Source: Nymphaea colorata
Taxonomy: Eukaryota; Streptophyta; Magnoliopsida; Nymphaeales; Nymphaeaceae
Assembly: GCF_008831285.2 (NCBI RefSeq)
Contig: NC_045145.1
Coordinates: 23,746,802 to 23,810,801, forward strand
Direction: 5' to 3'
Length of the DNA: 64,000 nt
Shown: piece by piece, positions 35,354-46,288 of the stretch
How the letters are laid out: each line of letters begins with the position of its first letter
Numbering within the stretch: position 1 is the stretch's first letter
Made by a program: the position numbers and the translations under genes
Notes under the pieces: generated by a model
The model's database searches: none
Seen by the model: only the letters and a program-made list of their open reading frames with translations
Told to the model about the DNA's origin: nothing

Positions 35354-35652
35354 TGATAGACTGAGATAATGATTAGAAAAGAAGGAGGTGGAGAGAAAAA
35401 GTGGCACACGATTTACGTGGTTCAGCTTTGCAGCCTACATCCACGAGCAAGAGAGACCAATATTCTGATATTATTGTAATCAGCCGATACACTTGTTTGT
35501 GTCTTTATACATCAAGAGAATATTAAAAAAGGAAGGGAAATTTGAGAAATTTCTGTAAATAATGTATACGTTAATTGATGACCGTTGCCCATCTTTCTTT
35601 CCTTGATAATCATTGCCATATTGATCTCCTTTTGGACATTGCAATTCTATCA
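35354..35652 (-). repeat. 5' LTR of copia 2
   Basis: 299 bp with TG...CA ends; matches 30,854-31,195 except for the duplication in the latter and scattered substitutions. Confidence 0.93.
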
Positions 35653-35657
35653 GAAAC

Positions 35658-36100
35658 CATAGCAGAGAAAGAAGAGAAAGGTCGAAATGAGAGGAGAGAG
35701 AAAGCGATGAATAAAAAAAAAAGATCAAGAAAAGAGTATTTATCCCACAACTTTAAAAATCATATTGACACCCCAACAATTTTTATAGTCTTCGTGAACA
35801 TGGTTAAAGTTTTATAAGTTTTAACTCAGGACACTTTACTTATAGAAAATCGTCAAAAGTGGTTAAAAAATAGCACGACATTTCAGAAAAGTTGTTTCCA
35901 ACTAAATTCAAGTACATGGCTCCCTGTTAGAAATCGATTCCACGTGCATGTTTTGAAACTACGTAAACAGGCTTATAGAGAATGTTTCAGCCTCAATCTT
36001 TAGTTGGGTGAAAACCACATATAGAGATTGTACATAAGGGGGATCAATGCTAGAAAATACTGGTGGTATAAATTTTGTATTTCTGTTTGTGGCGCTAACT
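35658..36100. other. Non-coding stretch
   Basis: No gene seen. This is probably the continuation of the sequence at 30,853 that copia 2 interrupted. Confidence 0.5.
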
Positions 36101-37700
36101 AAAAACATATCTAGATCTGAATATTATGTTAAATCATAGTCTTATCGTATTTGAACTTGGATCCTTTTTCTTGTTTAAATACATATTGATACTATAGTGG
36201 ATATCATTGTGTTTGGATCCAGATTAGTATGACCTCCCATATTGGTATGATCTGAATCCATATAACTAGTTGGAATTTCACTTTGGATCTAATCGTTACT
36301 TAAGATCCATGTTTATATTCAGTTTGGTTCATGACGTATTTATATCTGAATTTGTTTGGATATTGGTCAAAAATCCATATCCTATTTATATTGGTTCAAC
36401 TATATGTAATCATGTTTGCTTTTTGAATATTTGTTGCACTTTCGGGTACATGGTCCATGCTGATATTAGATATGACCTGAATTTTTTATATCCATTTAGC
36501 TATTGAATTTGGATCTCATTGTAAACATTATACTCTTTTGGAGCATGATCTAATTTAATTTGTTTAGACCTTTTGTTTAAAATCTATATCCTGCTTATAT
36601 TGGATCTGAATATATTGTCATTGATTTTTGGATCTAATGATTTTATCAGATTCTAAAAATTGTGTTGTACATATTTAATGTAAGTACCACTCGAGTGCTA
36701 AAGGATGAATTCCTTTTGTTCCTTATGAAAGAATATTATCTGAACAAAGACTAAAGAAGACTATATTATGTTCATCCTAGTTTTAAAGGAGTAGTTAAGG
36801 ATGAAAGGAACTATTATATTATTGTATGTGGGTTATGCTAGGAGGTGTAACGCAACAATATTAGACAATGGGAGATTCAACCTATGATAGGCTTGGCACA
36901 TGATAGATTTGTTCTATAATTCATTTGGATATTGGTTAAAATCCATATCTTGTTTGTATTAGACCCAATGTATGTTATCAAATTTGCTTTTTGGATCTAG
37001 TAATATTGTGATATCTATTATCTTTCTGGATCCAAATAATTCTGCATGGCTATTGGACTAGGTTTTCTTTGGCTCTTTTTTGAGAATGAATTTGTTTTTA
37101 GCACATGCTCAAGAGGTGTACTATAACACTCTTGAACTGAAATCTATATTAGTACGAACGCTTTTATTCAAAGACTTGGAGCACTAAAGTGATGGCGGAT
37201 GAAAAATTTTATTTGCTCATAAAAGTGATGGATTAGTATGGATCTAGATCACATCATCTCAAAGGTAGAGGAAATTTTTATTTCACTTTTTTTTTAAGAA
37301 TTGGGTAAGAATTGGGCTTTTATTTGGATCCAAACATGGTCGTTGAATCATATTGTATAATATTTCAATATGGATCATTAGTGTTTAATCCACATTAGTC
37401 GTATTGCGGATATTTTTGTGTTTGGATCAATGTTAATGTCACATCAATCTTTATATTCATGTACCATTGGGGATTTGATCTATTTATTGCTCAAGATCTA
37501 CTTAAGATCTACCATACATACAGCTTTGATTCAGATTTGAATTTATTTGGATATATTATTAAACCCATATCTTGTTTGTATTAGATCCAAACATATCATG
37601 TTATTTGTTTACTTTTGGATCAAATTATGCTAGCATGCTACTAAGCAAAATTTTTCTTGAAGAATGAATTTGATTTCATTATTTGCTCATGCGGTGGAAG
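36100..37700 (+). repeat. Degenerate repeat cluster rich in GGATC/GGATCC
   Basis: A shared block pattern (TTTGGATAT, AA.ATCCATATC.TG.TT.TATT, GATC..A, T.ATGTTAT, TTTGCTTTTTGGAT) recurs at about 36,355-36,440, 36,560-36,660, 36,925-37,030 and 37,545-37,640. A longer unit of roughly 300 bp around 36,150-36,440 is collinear with 37,395-37,625 (GTGTTTGGATC, then TACTTAAGATC or CTACTTAAGATC, then GATTTGAATTTATTTGGATAT or the like). Copies are strongly diverged and irregularly spaced. No protein is encoded. This may be an old satellite or the internal part of a non-coding retroelement. Confidence 0.55.
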
Positions 37701-38826
37701 GTAATGCCCTTGAATACAATGAGATCCCTACTAACTAGATTCATGTCAATATCTTTGGAGATCTATAATGCATGTCAAAATGCAAATCTAGAAGTTGAAG
37801 AATGTGTTTGCAAATACATATGTATTAGGTACCCAAAGATCCTTCTATAAGAGTATGCTTGCAAATGCATATGTATTTGGTACCCAAACATCCGTAAGAA
37901 GGGCTTGTGCTGTTTTCTTGCATGAGATGAAATTATTCCAAGAGTACAAATATAATGATTCTAATAATGATCAAATTTCATTTATTTGATATTCTAATAA
38001 GCATCCAGGCTGAAGCTTATTAGGGAATTCAATGATTATCTTGTAGATCAATTTATGGATTAGATAAGCAAATGACCAATTGAATCCAATTCCTCTATTC
38101 TTGAGACATTGATAATTTTCACAAAAGTTTAAAGCTCATTAGCTATATTTGAAGTGCTCTTGCATACATTTATTGGTGGAGCTACGTATTTTGACCTTGA
38201 TGAAATAAATGGAAAGACTATCATGTCAGTATACAATAAAATTGTTTGTGACAACCTGGATATTAACAGTTAGTTATGAAAACTACATAGTGAGTTAACT
38301 ATTGATAAAGAAAGGACAATATGAAAAATCGCTGTACAATTTAAAATAGTAATTGAGATCATTATTTTACATAAAGTCAAAATAAAGATTGAGAATGTTG
38401 CCAATTCGATTAGATGACGATGTAAATGTTTGAAAAGTGGGAGCCTAATTGAATATTTCAGTTATATGATTACACCATTGTAACTGTTAAGCGAGTTACT
38501 TTGTGTAAGAATGATGGCTTGTTGAATGACAAAAAAGGGTAAATAGACCCTTTAATTAGACTATTTTTGTTGCATTTATTTTTGTGCACAAAATTAGAAA
38601 TAAAAAAAGTGTCAAGGATAATTTCATTGTTGAACAAGAAGATAATATTCAAGTACGTTTCAAATTTTTATGTGATTGTTAGCATATTTAACAAAAGAAT
38701 TCTTGATGATTTATTTGTAAAGCTTGTAGTCCACATGGGACTAATTATTTTTTAGCATGTTAGATGGTAAACTTTTTTATGGAAAACCTTGTAACTAATG
38801 CTAAATATATTAAATATTTGAGTTAT
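37701..38826. other. Non-coding stretch with a short repeat
   Basis: About 37,805-37,895 contains a doubled block (TTGCAAAT.CATATGTATT.GGTACCCAAA). The rest is AT-rich with no recognised gene. Confidence 0.5.
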
Positions 38827-39074
38827 GTTGGAAAATTAATGATTAAAAAACCACATAACTAAAGAATGAGAAAACTCACAATAGTGGAAGCAAATTGGGA
38901 GTTTCATGGCAAAGTGAGAGATGTTGGATAGTGCCATTTCTTCCAGTCCTAAGGGTGGGGGGAGGGGCTCACAGTTAGGAAATAGACTTTGCCAACTAGT
39001 TTCCCATTTGAAGATTTTCATTAAAAACAAACTTTGAGTTTACATTATCTTTTTCCTGAAATCTTTCACTGTTC

Positions 39075-39356
39075 CTAACCGCATGCTGGGCATATGGGGA
39101 AACCTATGAGGCTGGTTATATAAGCCCCACAATTACACGATTTAGGGACTCATCTTCAGAATACCTTTGTTTGAGGCTCATAAAAGCAAACCCGGCTAAT
39201 CTCTTTGCTTCCGTTTCTATTTCTCTTATTCTTCTTCCTCTCTTTAGTTGTTGCTATTACCTGCCCTTCGTGCCCACCTTGGAGCCTCTGCTGTTAACTT
39301 TGCCTAGGAAGCAAACGAGGTTGCAGGCGTCTTCCGCCTGCATGAACTCCAACATA
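39075..39356 (+). repeat. LTR-like segment, copy 2
   Basis: Partner of 28,142-28,434, same orientation, including GAGGCTGGTTATATAAGCCC and the end AACTCCAACA. A TGTTGGAAAATTAATG motif at 38,827, typical of copia LTR starts, could be the true left edge, which would make this a 3' or solo LTR of about 530 bp. No target duplication was identified. Confidence 0.55.
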
Positions 39357-39589
39357 TATTGTTTATCTTGATTTGGTGCCGTTCCATTAAAGTCACAATA
39401 CAAAAATTTCCTACAGGATCTCATAGTGGCTATGCTGATCAGGGGCTCAGACTTTGCTAAAATTTAAATGTAATTAAATAGTTCTTGTAATAAGAAAATA
39501 TTGTAAGATGTTGATTAATATTCACATTTTACGGCTCCTATATCAAACGAAAGCTGTTATTGAAATGTATCTGCAAAGGCAGTCTTAAG

Positions 39590-39905
39590 TAAGCCTGCAT
39601 CTGGCCAGCCTGGCCCGATAGCGAGTTAGGCCCGAGCCGGGCCTGACTTGGAAAATCCGAGCCCGAGCCAGGTTTGATTAAATTTAAAAATATATTTTAA
39701 TATAAAATAATATATAAATATAATTAATTATAATAAAATATTATATATATATATATAAGTTAATATAAATTTTAAAAAGTAAATTTTTAGTCCGAATTGA
39801 GTTGAGCCCACCTGGGCCGGCCGATAACGAGTCGGGCCGGCCCAGGTCCCTTTTTCCCGGCCTGATAGGGCTGGGTACCGGGAACGCGGCTGCGGCCCAG
39901 CCTTA
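39590..39905. mobile_element. Short non-autonomous hAT-like element
   Basis: 316 bp flanked by the perfect 8-bp duplication GTCTTAAG (39,582-39,589 and 39,906-39,913). Ends are TAAGCCTG and CAGCCTTA, a near-perfect inverted repeat. Both subterminal regions are rich in GGGCC/GGCCC runs (AGTCGGGCCGGCCC) while the centre is AT-rich. An 8-bp duplication with such ends fits hAT MITEs. No coding capacity. Confidence 0.85.
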
Positions 39906-39913
39906 GTCTTAAG

Positions 39914-41189
39914 AGAGGAAATGTCTGCATGGTAATTTAGTGATGTTTATTTTTTGAGAAAGCAAATGACATGCAATTTTTTTTATTCTTTTTTTTTTAT
40001 ACTGAAGTTGAGTTTTATCCCCTATAATAAAAGCTACTGTTGAGGCAATATGTGGAAAAAATTAAGAGTTTCTCGACAGTTTTTTTTCTAGGGGATGGGT
40101 TTCTTTATTGCCATTGCCTGTGCTATTATAAATAGAATTTCTTCAATTGTAACTATTGTATTGAGCGAAATCCTTAACTTCATCAATTTAAAAAATATTT
40201 GAATTTCAAAGAATAAAAAAGTGCTTTCATTGTAATGGCCTTTGTATATTAATGCATGTATTTGATTTATTAGGAGCTATTAGAGCGGTGGAGTACTGCA
40301 CCCTAAATGGCTGACTTGAACCAAGGATTCGACTAAGACTTTAGGACTTTAAAATTTAACATTCCACAAGGCCAAAAATTATAAGCACATGAGTGAAATT
40401 TCTTCAACTCTAAGGGCCAACTTGAAGTCTTGAACAGTTTGACTTGAGAGGGAGTCGCGCTATTTTGATAGTGTTATGGAGGGGGCCATCTTCTCTAAAA
40501 CTTTAGACAGGGAACTAAACTTTATGCAAAAATCGTCCCTCAAGTTAGATCTTAGGTGGAAGCATGAAGCTTAAAGAAATGCCAAATATAAAACATATAT
40601 TTTCAATCATATTTTTGAGATTTTGTGCCTGTTTCTTAGTGAAATCAGGAAATAATAATGAGAGATCAATCATAGAGTGTCATTCAGTTCTTGATGATAA
40701 AGTTGTGCTCTGTTGGAGACACATGGCCTAGAGACTTGGGTAGTTGAGGAATATATATGACATATATTTGGAGCCAAGAGAAATATATTCAGATTCAATG
40801 TATCTATATCACAGACTCGAATCATGATCAAAGATCTAGGGTGAGAAAGTAAATCATAATTGTGACCAAAAATTCGGATTAGAGGTCCATATCGAAGGTT
40901 CTGATCAGACAAAATAAATTTTATCGGCAACAATTGAATGAGCATCAGCTTGAGGTTTTCCTCCAAAGCTGGCTTCGCGAAAAAGAAACAGCAAGACATC
41001 AGTTCCCAAGTGTACGATGAACTGTGCCATTGGCCTATAAATAGTGTCCCACTCTGTCTGACCATTGGGTGGCGCATTTGCCTCTGAAGGATTATTTTGG
41101 TTGCCGATATATTCATGGAGCTCCAGATTGGTCTTGTTCCTCTTGCCCAGATAGATTGATGATGGATTGTTCTGCAGCCAGTAATTACA
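39914..41189. other. Non-coding stretch
   Basis: No recognisable gene. The 148-codon minus-strand ORF at 40,670-41,116 lacks family resemblance. Confidence 0.5.
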
Positions 41190-41194
41190 GGTAC

Positions 41195-41341
41195 TGTTAA
41201 AAATTAAGATTCACCCCTTATCTTCTTATCTTGACAAAATATTATCTTAACAATTAGATTTTGAGTTGGTTAGTGAAGCTGTTAAGCGATTCTCTGTTCT
41301 CTTACTCGTGTTACGTTCTTGAGCATTCAAATAAATTCACA
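41195..41341 (+). repeat. 5' LTR of copia 3 (internally deleted)
   Basis: Only 147 bp versus 258 bp for the 3' LTR. Homology is continuous up to GTGAAGCTGTTAAG and resumes at CGATTCTCTGTTCTC. The missing 110 or so bases lie between TTAAG and TCAAG in the 3' LTR, so a deletion at a short AAG repeat removed the TATA-proximal part. Confidence 0.88.
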
Positions 41342-41353
41342 TGGTATCAGAGC
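41342..41353 (+). promoter_or_regulatory. Primer-binding site of copia 3
   Basis: TGGTATCAGAGC (initiator Met-tRNA), directly after the 5' LTR. Confidence 0.93.
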
Positions 41354-41640
41354 TCCTTCTCATCTCCTCCTCAACTAGACGATCCATCTCCACCTTTACT
41401 CCAAGATCGCCATACTCGTCATCGATGTAAGGCAAAGCATCGATGGGCTTGCCATACTTCAGCCCGCCGGTCCAGTCTGCCTGTGCCGGACCTTCCAATA
41501 GCAGGACCTTCCCTGCTGCCTCCATTGTCCAACAGTGGAGACTACATAACTTTCCGTTCACTTGCACTTGCGCTTTCCGTTCACTTGTGTGCAGAATTCG
41601 AGAAGATGAGTCGGGTATTGGGTCCTGAGCATTAAGGAGC

Positions 41641-42814
41641 AGTCATGGCGGACAAAGGAAAGAACAATGACAGACCGAGAAATACCAACAACAACGAAAA
41701 TTCCAGGCGCTATCTTTTCCCTTCTATTTGCATCATTCAGATAATGCCAGAAGTGGGTTGGTATCTCAACCACTTACCGGTGATAACTATGCAATCTGGA
41801 GTAGAGCCATGATCATGGCTCTATCACCTAAAAACAATTTAGGCTTCGTCAATTAGGGACTATCAAAGAGCCCAAAGAGGATGAGCATAATCGTATGTTG
41901 TGGGTATGATGTAACAATCTGGTTCTATCTTGGATTCTTAATTCATTTATTTAGGAGATTCATTTTAGCATCGCTTATGCTACCTCAGTTCAAGCAATAT
42001 GGTAGGAGTTAAAAGAAAGATAAACTCAGAATCTTGCACCAAGAGTCTTTCAAGTACAAAGTTCAATATGTCGATTACAATAATAGTCCATGTCTGTTAC
42101 TACATATACAAAAATCAAAGTGCTTTGGGAAGAATTAAATTACTACAATCTTGTGCCTGTGTGTTCATGTGGAGGCATAAAAATTCATTCAGATCAGATT
42201 TAAAAAGAACGTGTAATTCAGTTCTTGATGGGACTGAATGACTCATATGATACTATTAGAGGACAGATTTTATTCGCTGATCCCTTGCCCACAGTTGCAG
42301 CTATCACGCCGTCAGACTCTCTCACCGCCTTGGCAATATCACATAATCATATTCCCAAAGCCGAGTCACATGACCAAAGTTTTGAGTTTTAGCGCAATAG
42401 AAGAGGGCATCAAAGACGACCAATCTGTAGCTATTGTCATAACACATGTCATGTGAAAGATAAATGTTTCAAGTTGAAAGGCTATCCTCTAGGACATCGA
42501 TTCCATGATCCAACATTCGGCCACCACTAGTTGCAGCTACCATTTATAATCAAAGGCCGGTGGACCTCCATGCAAGTGATGGTACTAATTTTTCTAGCAG
42601 CAATGGTCAAACTTCCAGGGAAGTTGTACCTTCATTCACTATAGATGAGTATTATAAACTCTTATCACTTGTTAGAACTCTGTCTGCCTCTATCAATTTC
42701 ACAGGTAATATATCTTCATCTAGTGTCTTCCATCTTCTTTGGATCATCGATTCTGGAGCAAGTCGGCACATTTGTGCCGATAGCTCTCTACTTAAAAAAC
42801 CAACCAATTTCTGA
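41641..42814 (+). pseudogene. gag: Copia 3 gag and protease
   Basis: Begins near ATGGCGGACAAAGG. A frameshift follows; then GDNYAIWSRAMIMAL, the gag motif, appears at about 41,780-41,830, and stops follow. A CCHC-type knuckle (CSYCHNTCHVKDKC) lies at about 42,430-42,472, with the usual Gly replaced by Cys but all metal ligands present. The protease motif WIIDSGASRHIC is at about 42,740-42,775. Several frames are needed. Confidence 0.85.
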
Positions 42815-43269
42815 GTACCAATAAACTTACCTAATGTACATATAATAACTGTCCATCAAACTAGTGATGTCAAACTACCACCATTCACTCTTGAGAATTC
42901 ATTGCATATTTCCTCTTTCAAAGTGAATCTACTCTCTGTGAGTCATTTGACCAAGGCACTAAACTGTTCCATAACTTTCTTTCCTACTCATTGTGTCTTA
43001 TAGGACCTGACATCGAGGACGATGATTGATCGGGGTAAAGAAAGACAAGGCATATGTGAACTCAGTCCAGTGATTTCATCAACAAGCTGCTTTGCTGTGT
43101 CCTCCTCTCAAGATATATGACATAGGTGATTCGATCATTTTTCTCTTTTTCATCTCAAACTTGTTAATTCATGTGGAGGTTTGAATTGTGATTTGAATAA
43201 AGAAATTTGCAGTGATGCTTAAACTTGCTTGAAATTTGATTTAATAGTATTGAAACATCAAAGCCTTTT

Positions 43270-44150
43270 GAATTAATACACTATGACATTTGGGACCCAT
43301 ATACTCAGTCCACTCTTACTGGAGCACATTATTTTTTAAGTATAGTTGATGACTATACAAAATCTACATGGATTTTTCTAATGAGACATAAACATGAAAC
43401 ATCTCATCTTTAATTTTTTTTACATGATTAAAAATCAATTTGGAGTCTGTATTAATAATGTGCACTCAGATAATGGGTCTGAATTTTTTTCATATGAGAG
43501 AAATTTTTTTCTTTCAAAAGTACGGTACATTATAATTACACAATTGTGTAGCTACTCCACAACAGAATGGATTAGTAGAGCGAAAACATCAACATCTTTC
43601 AAAAATTGCTAGTGCCTTGCATTTTGATGCAAATTTATCAAAATGTTTTTGGGGGGAGTGCGTTTTAACATCAACTTACTTAATCAACCGCATCCCAACT
43701 CCAGTTTTGGAAGAAAATACACCATTTAAAAAATTGTTTAATAAAAAACCAAACTTCAAGCATTTGCGTGTTTTTGGATCACTTTGTCATGCTACAAACA
43801 ATGACCACAATAAAGATAAATTTGACCTTAGAGCCCATAAATGAATATTTTTGGGTTACCCTAAAGGACAAAAAACATACAAAGTGTATGATCTAGAAAG
43901 TAAAAAGTTTTTTACTAGTTGAGACATTATTTTCTATGAAAATATTTTCTCATTCCAGCAAGTAAGAGAGAACGAAAGTTTGCACGTCTTGCCTTTGCCC
44001 ATTACCCAAGTTGACGAAGTTAGTCCCTTGGATAACGTTATTCATGATAACAGCGGCCTAAATACCCCTATACCTAAACCAAATCATAACCCATCAAATG
44101 TGTCCATTGATCATGAAGATGTACAAATCATTGACCCATTACTTAAGTAA
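43270..44150 (+). pseudogene. pol: Copia 3 integrase
   Basis: Pieces in different frames: VDDYTKSTWIF near 43,346, NVHSDNGSEFF near 43,458 (second catalytic Asp), PQQNGLVERKHQHL near 43,557 (catalytic Glu), then the intact stretch 43,617-43,844 with LTSTYLINRIPTPVL and HLRVFGSLCH. A TGA follows, then GYPKGQKTYKVYDL. At least two frame changes. Confidence 0.85.
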
Positions 44151-44259
44151 TCAAGCGAGGATGTTCAACCACCTCAATCAGTGGATCAAGTTCCATTGCT
44201 GAACTTGAGCCCAACGAATCATTGACAAGATCCACTCATCCAAAAAGGCTGTCACCTGG

Positions 44260-45960
44260 ATGGGGGATTTCTATTGCTTTCTTATTCCGGCTCCCTCGAC
44301 CAATGGTAACTCGATGTCCAGTTCAATGAAAGGCATAAGGTACCCTCTTTCTAACTTTACTTCACTTTCTCGTTTCTCTCCTAAACACACCCGTTTCCTA
44401 GCGTCCATAGTATCCACATTTGAACCAAAAACCTTTAAAGAGGTTGTTGGAGATAGAGAGTGGCGAGAGGCAATGAACTTAGAAATTAGTGCACTAAAGG
44501 AAAACAACACTTGGACATTGTCCACTTTGCCAAAAGGAGTTAAGCCCATTGGTTGCAAGTGGGTTTAAAAAATCAAGTTCCGATCAGATGGTACTATTGA
44601 GCGATACAAGGCACGCCTGGTCATCAAAGGTTATTTTCAACAGGATGGACTGGACTACAATGAGACATTTGCACCAGTCGCAAAAATGGTAACTGTCCGA
44701 ACTTTACTTTCAGTCACTACGGAAAATGATTGGTTACTATACCAAATAGATGTGAAAAATGGTTTTTTTCATCGCGATTTGCTTGAAGAAGTCTATATGC
44801 AAGTTCCATAAGGATATGACTATAAAGGCCAAACTCTAGTATGTAAATTACATAAATCTCCCTATGGTCTCAAACAATATCCTCGAAATTGGTTTCAAAA
44901 ATTGTCGTTTTGGTGGAGTTTGGATGCAGTGAATCAAAGGCTGACCATATGTTGTTCACTTGTAAACAAGGCCAATTTTTGTTGCTATTCTCATTTATGT
45001 GAACAACCTTATTATTATGGGCAACACCAAGGAGCTGATTGACAAATTTAAGCAATTTTTATGTCAAAAATTTTGTGTGAAAGACATTGGTACTCTTAAG
45101 CATTTTTTGGGTTTAGAAGTTCCTCGTTCAAGTGCAGGAATTTATGTTTCGCAGCAAAAGTATGCTCTCAACATTGTAAGCAAAATTACTATGATGGGTG
45201 TCAAGCCAATGGAATTTTCAATGGAACTTCGCAGCAAAAGTATGCTCTCAACATTGTAAGCAAAATGACTATGAAGGGTGTCAAGCCAATGGAATTTTCA
45301 ATGGAACAAAAGCACGGACTCGACTCCACACAAAGTTGGTTACTAAAAGATCGAACTACGTATAGAAGGCTGGTAGGATGGCTCATCTATTTAAGTATAA
45401 TAATGCTTGAGATTCAGTTTGCAGTTCACTTGTTAAGCCCATTCATGCAAACACCACGTGAAATACATCTTCAAGCTGCAGTAAGAGTGGTCAAGTATAT
45501 TAAGTGGAAGCCAGGACAAGGTATTCTCCTAAGCAAACAAACCAATCTTCAAATTACTGTGTTTTGTGATTTTGATTGGGCGGCTTGTCAAGAAACATGA
45601 AGGTCTGTAACTGGTTATTGTATTCTTCATGGTAATTCTCCAATTTCATGGAAGACAAAAAAACAGTCGCTCTTCTACAGAAGCAAAATACAAGGAGATG
45701 GCAAATGCGGCATGTCAAGTGACTTGGTTGAAATTCCTGTTGTCGGATCTAGGCGTGAGACATCCACAACTGACAAATTTATACTGCGAAAATCAGGCTG
45801 CGACGCATATTGCAACCAATCCAATTTTTCACAAGCGTACCAAACATATAAATTTAGATTATCATGGTATGAGAAAAAATAAATCAAGGTCTAGTGAGGA
45901 CTAGTTACATTAAGAGCAAAGATTAGCTGGCAGACTTATTCACTAAGGCCTTAGGCAAGG
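44260..45960 (+). pseudogene. pol: Copia 3 reverse transcriptase and RNase H
   Basis: Shows KPIGCKWV (followed by a stop), RSDGTIERYKARL, LYQIDVKNGF and LKHFLGLEV. The YVDD catalytic box reads YVNN at 44,996-45,007, so both catalytic Asp codons have become Asn. An 80-bp duplication inside the coding region shifts the frame. RNase H remains include FCDFDWAAC near 45,560, SSTEAKYKEMA near 45,665 and RTKHINLDYH near 45,840. Enzymatically dead on sequence grounds. Confidence 0.88.
45148..45307 (+). repeat. 80-bp tandem duplication within copia 3
   Basis: Copies at 45,148-45,227 and 45,228-45,307, starting TTCGCAGCAAAAGTATGC, differing at only two or three sites. Because 80 is not a multiple of three it breaks the reverse-transcriptase frame. 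Confidence 0.92.
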
Positions 45961-46025
45961 AAGCATTTAATCATCTTCCATCTGAACCGAATGTAAGAAA
46001 TGTCTACGCTCAGTTTGAGGGAGAG

Positions 46026-46283
46026 TGTTAAAATTAAGATTCAGCCTTATCTTCTTATCTTGACAAAACCTTAACTTAACGATAAGATTTTGAGTTGGTT
46101 AGTGAAGCTGTTAAGATGAGCCAGCCAAATATTGTGGGAGAACATGAGCCAGCCAAATCTCATTGAAACCAAAAACCATGTACTACTTCTTTTGTATAAA
46201 TGTGTGTAAGATCAATAAAAAAGTGTCAAGCAATTCTTTGTCTCTTCTCGTGTAACCTTCTTAAGCACTCAAATAAATTCATA
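46026..46283 (+). repeat. 3' LTR of copia 3
   Basis: 258 bp starting TGTTAAAATTAAG, preceded by the purine tract TTGAGGGAGAG. It contains an ATGAGCCAGCCAAAT block twice (about 46,115 and 46,144). Confidence 0.9.
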
Positions 46284-46288
46284 GGTCC

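Larger units (their letters stand above)
30854..35652 (-). mobile_element. Ty1/copia LTR retrotransposon 2
   Basis: A 4,799-bp element on the minus strand with LTRs at 30,854-31,195 and 35,354-35,652, a PBS adjacent to the 5' LTR, a purine tract, and copia-order domains. The target duplication GAAAC is perfect (30,849-30,853 and 35,653-35,657). It belongs to a different family from copia 1: the LTRs are unrelated and much shorter. It has several frameshifts and stops, plus an apparent deletion in gag, so it is dead but structurally complete. Confidence 0.94.
41195..46283 (+). mobile_element. Ty1/copia LTR retrotransposon 3
   Basis: A plus-strand element of 5,089 bp. The 5' LTR is 41,195-41,341 and the 3' LTR 46,026-46,283; a PBS and purine tract abut them. 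Flanks GGTAC (41,190-41,194) and GGTCC (46,284-46,288) are a target duplication with one mismatch. The 3' LTR ends TA instead of CA. Coding sequence is present in copia order but riddled with stops, frameshifts and an 80-bp duplication. It is the most decayed of the three, consistent with the imperfect target duplication. Confidence 0.9.
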
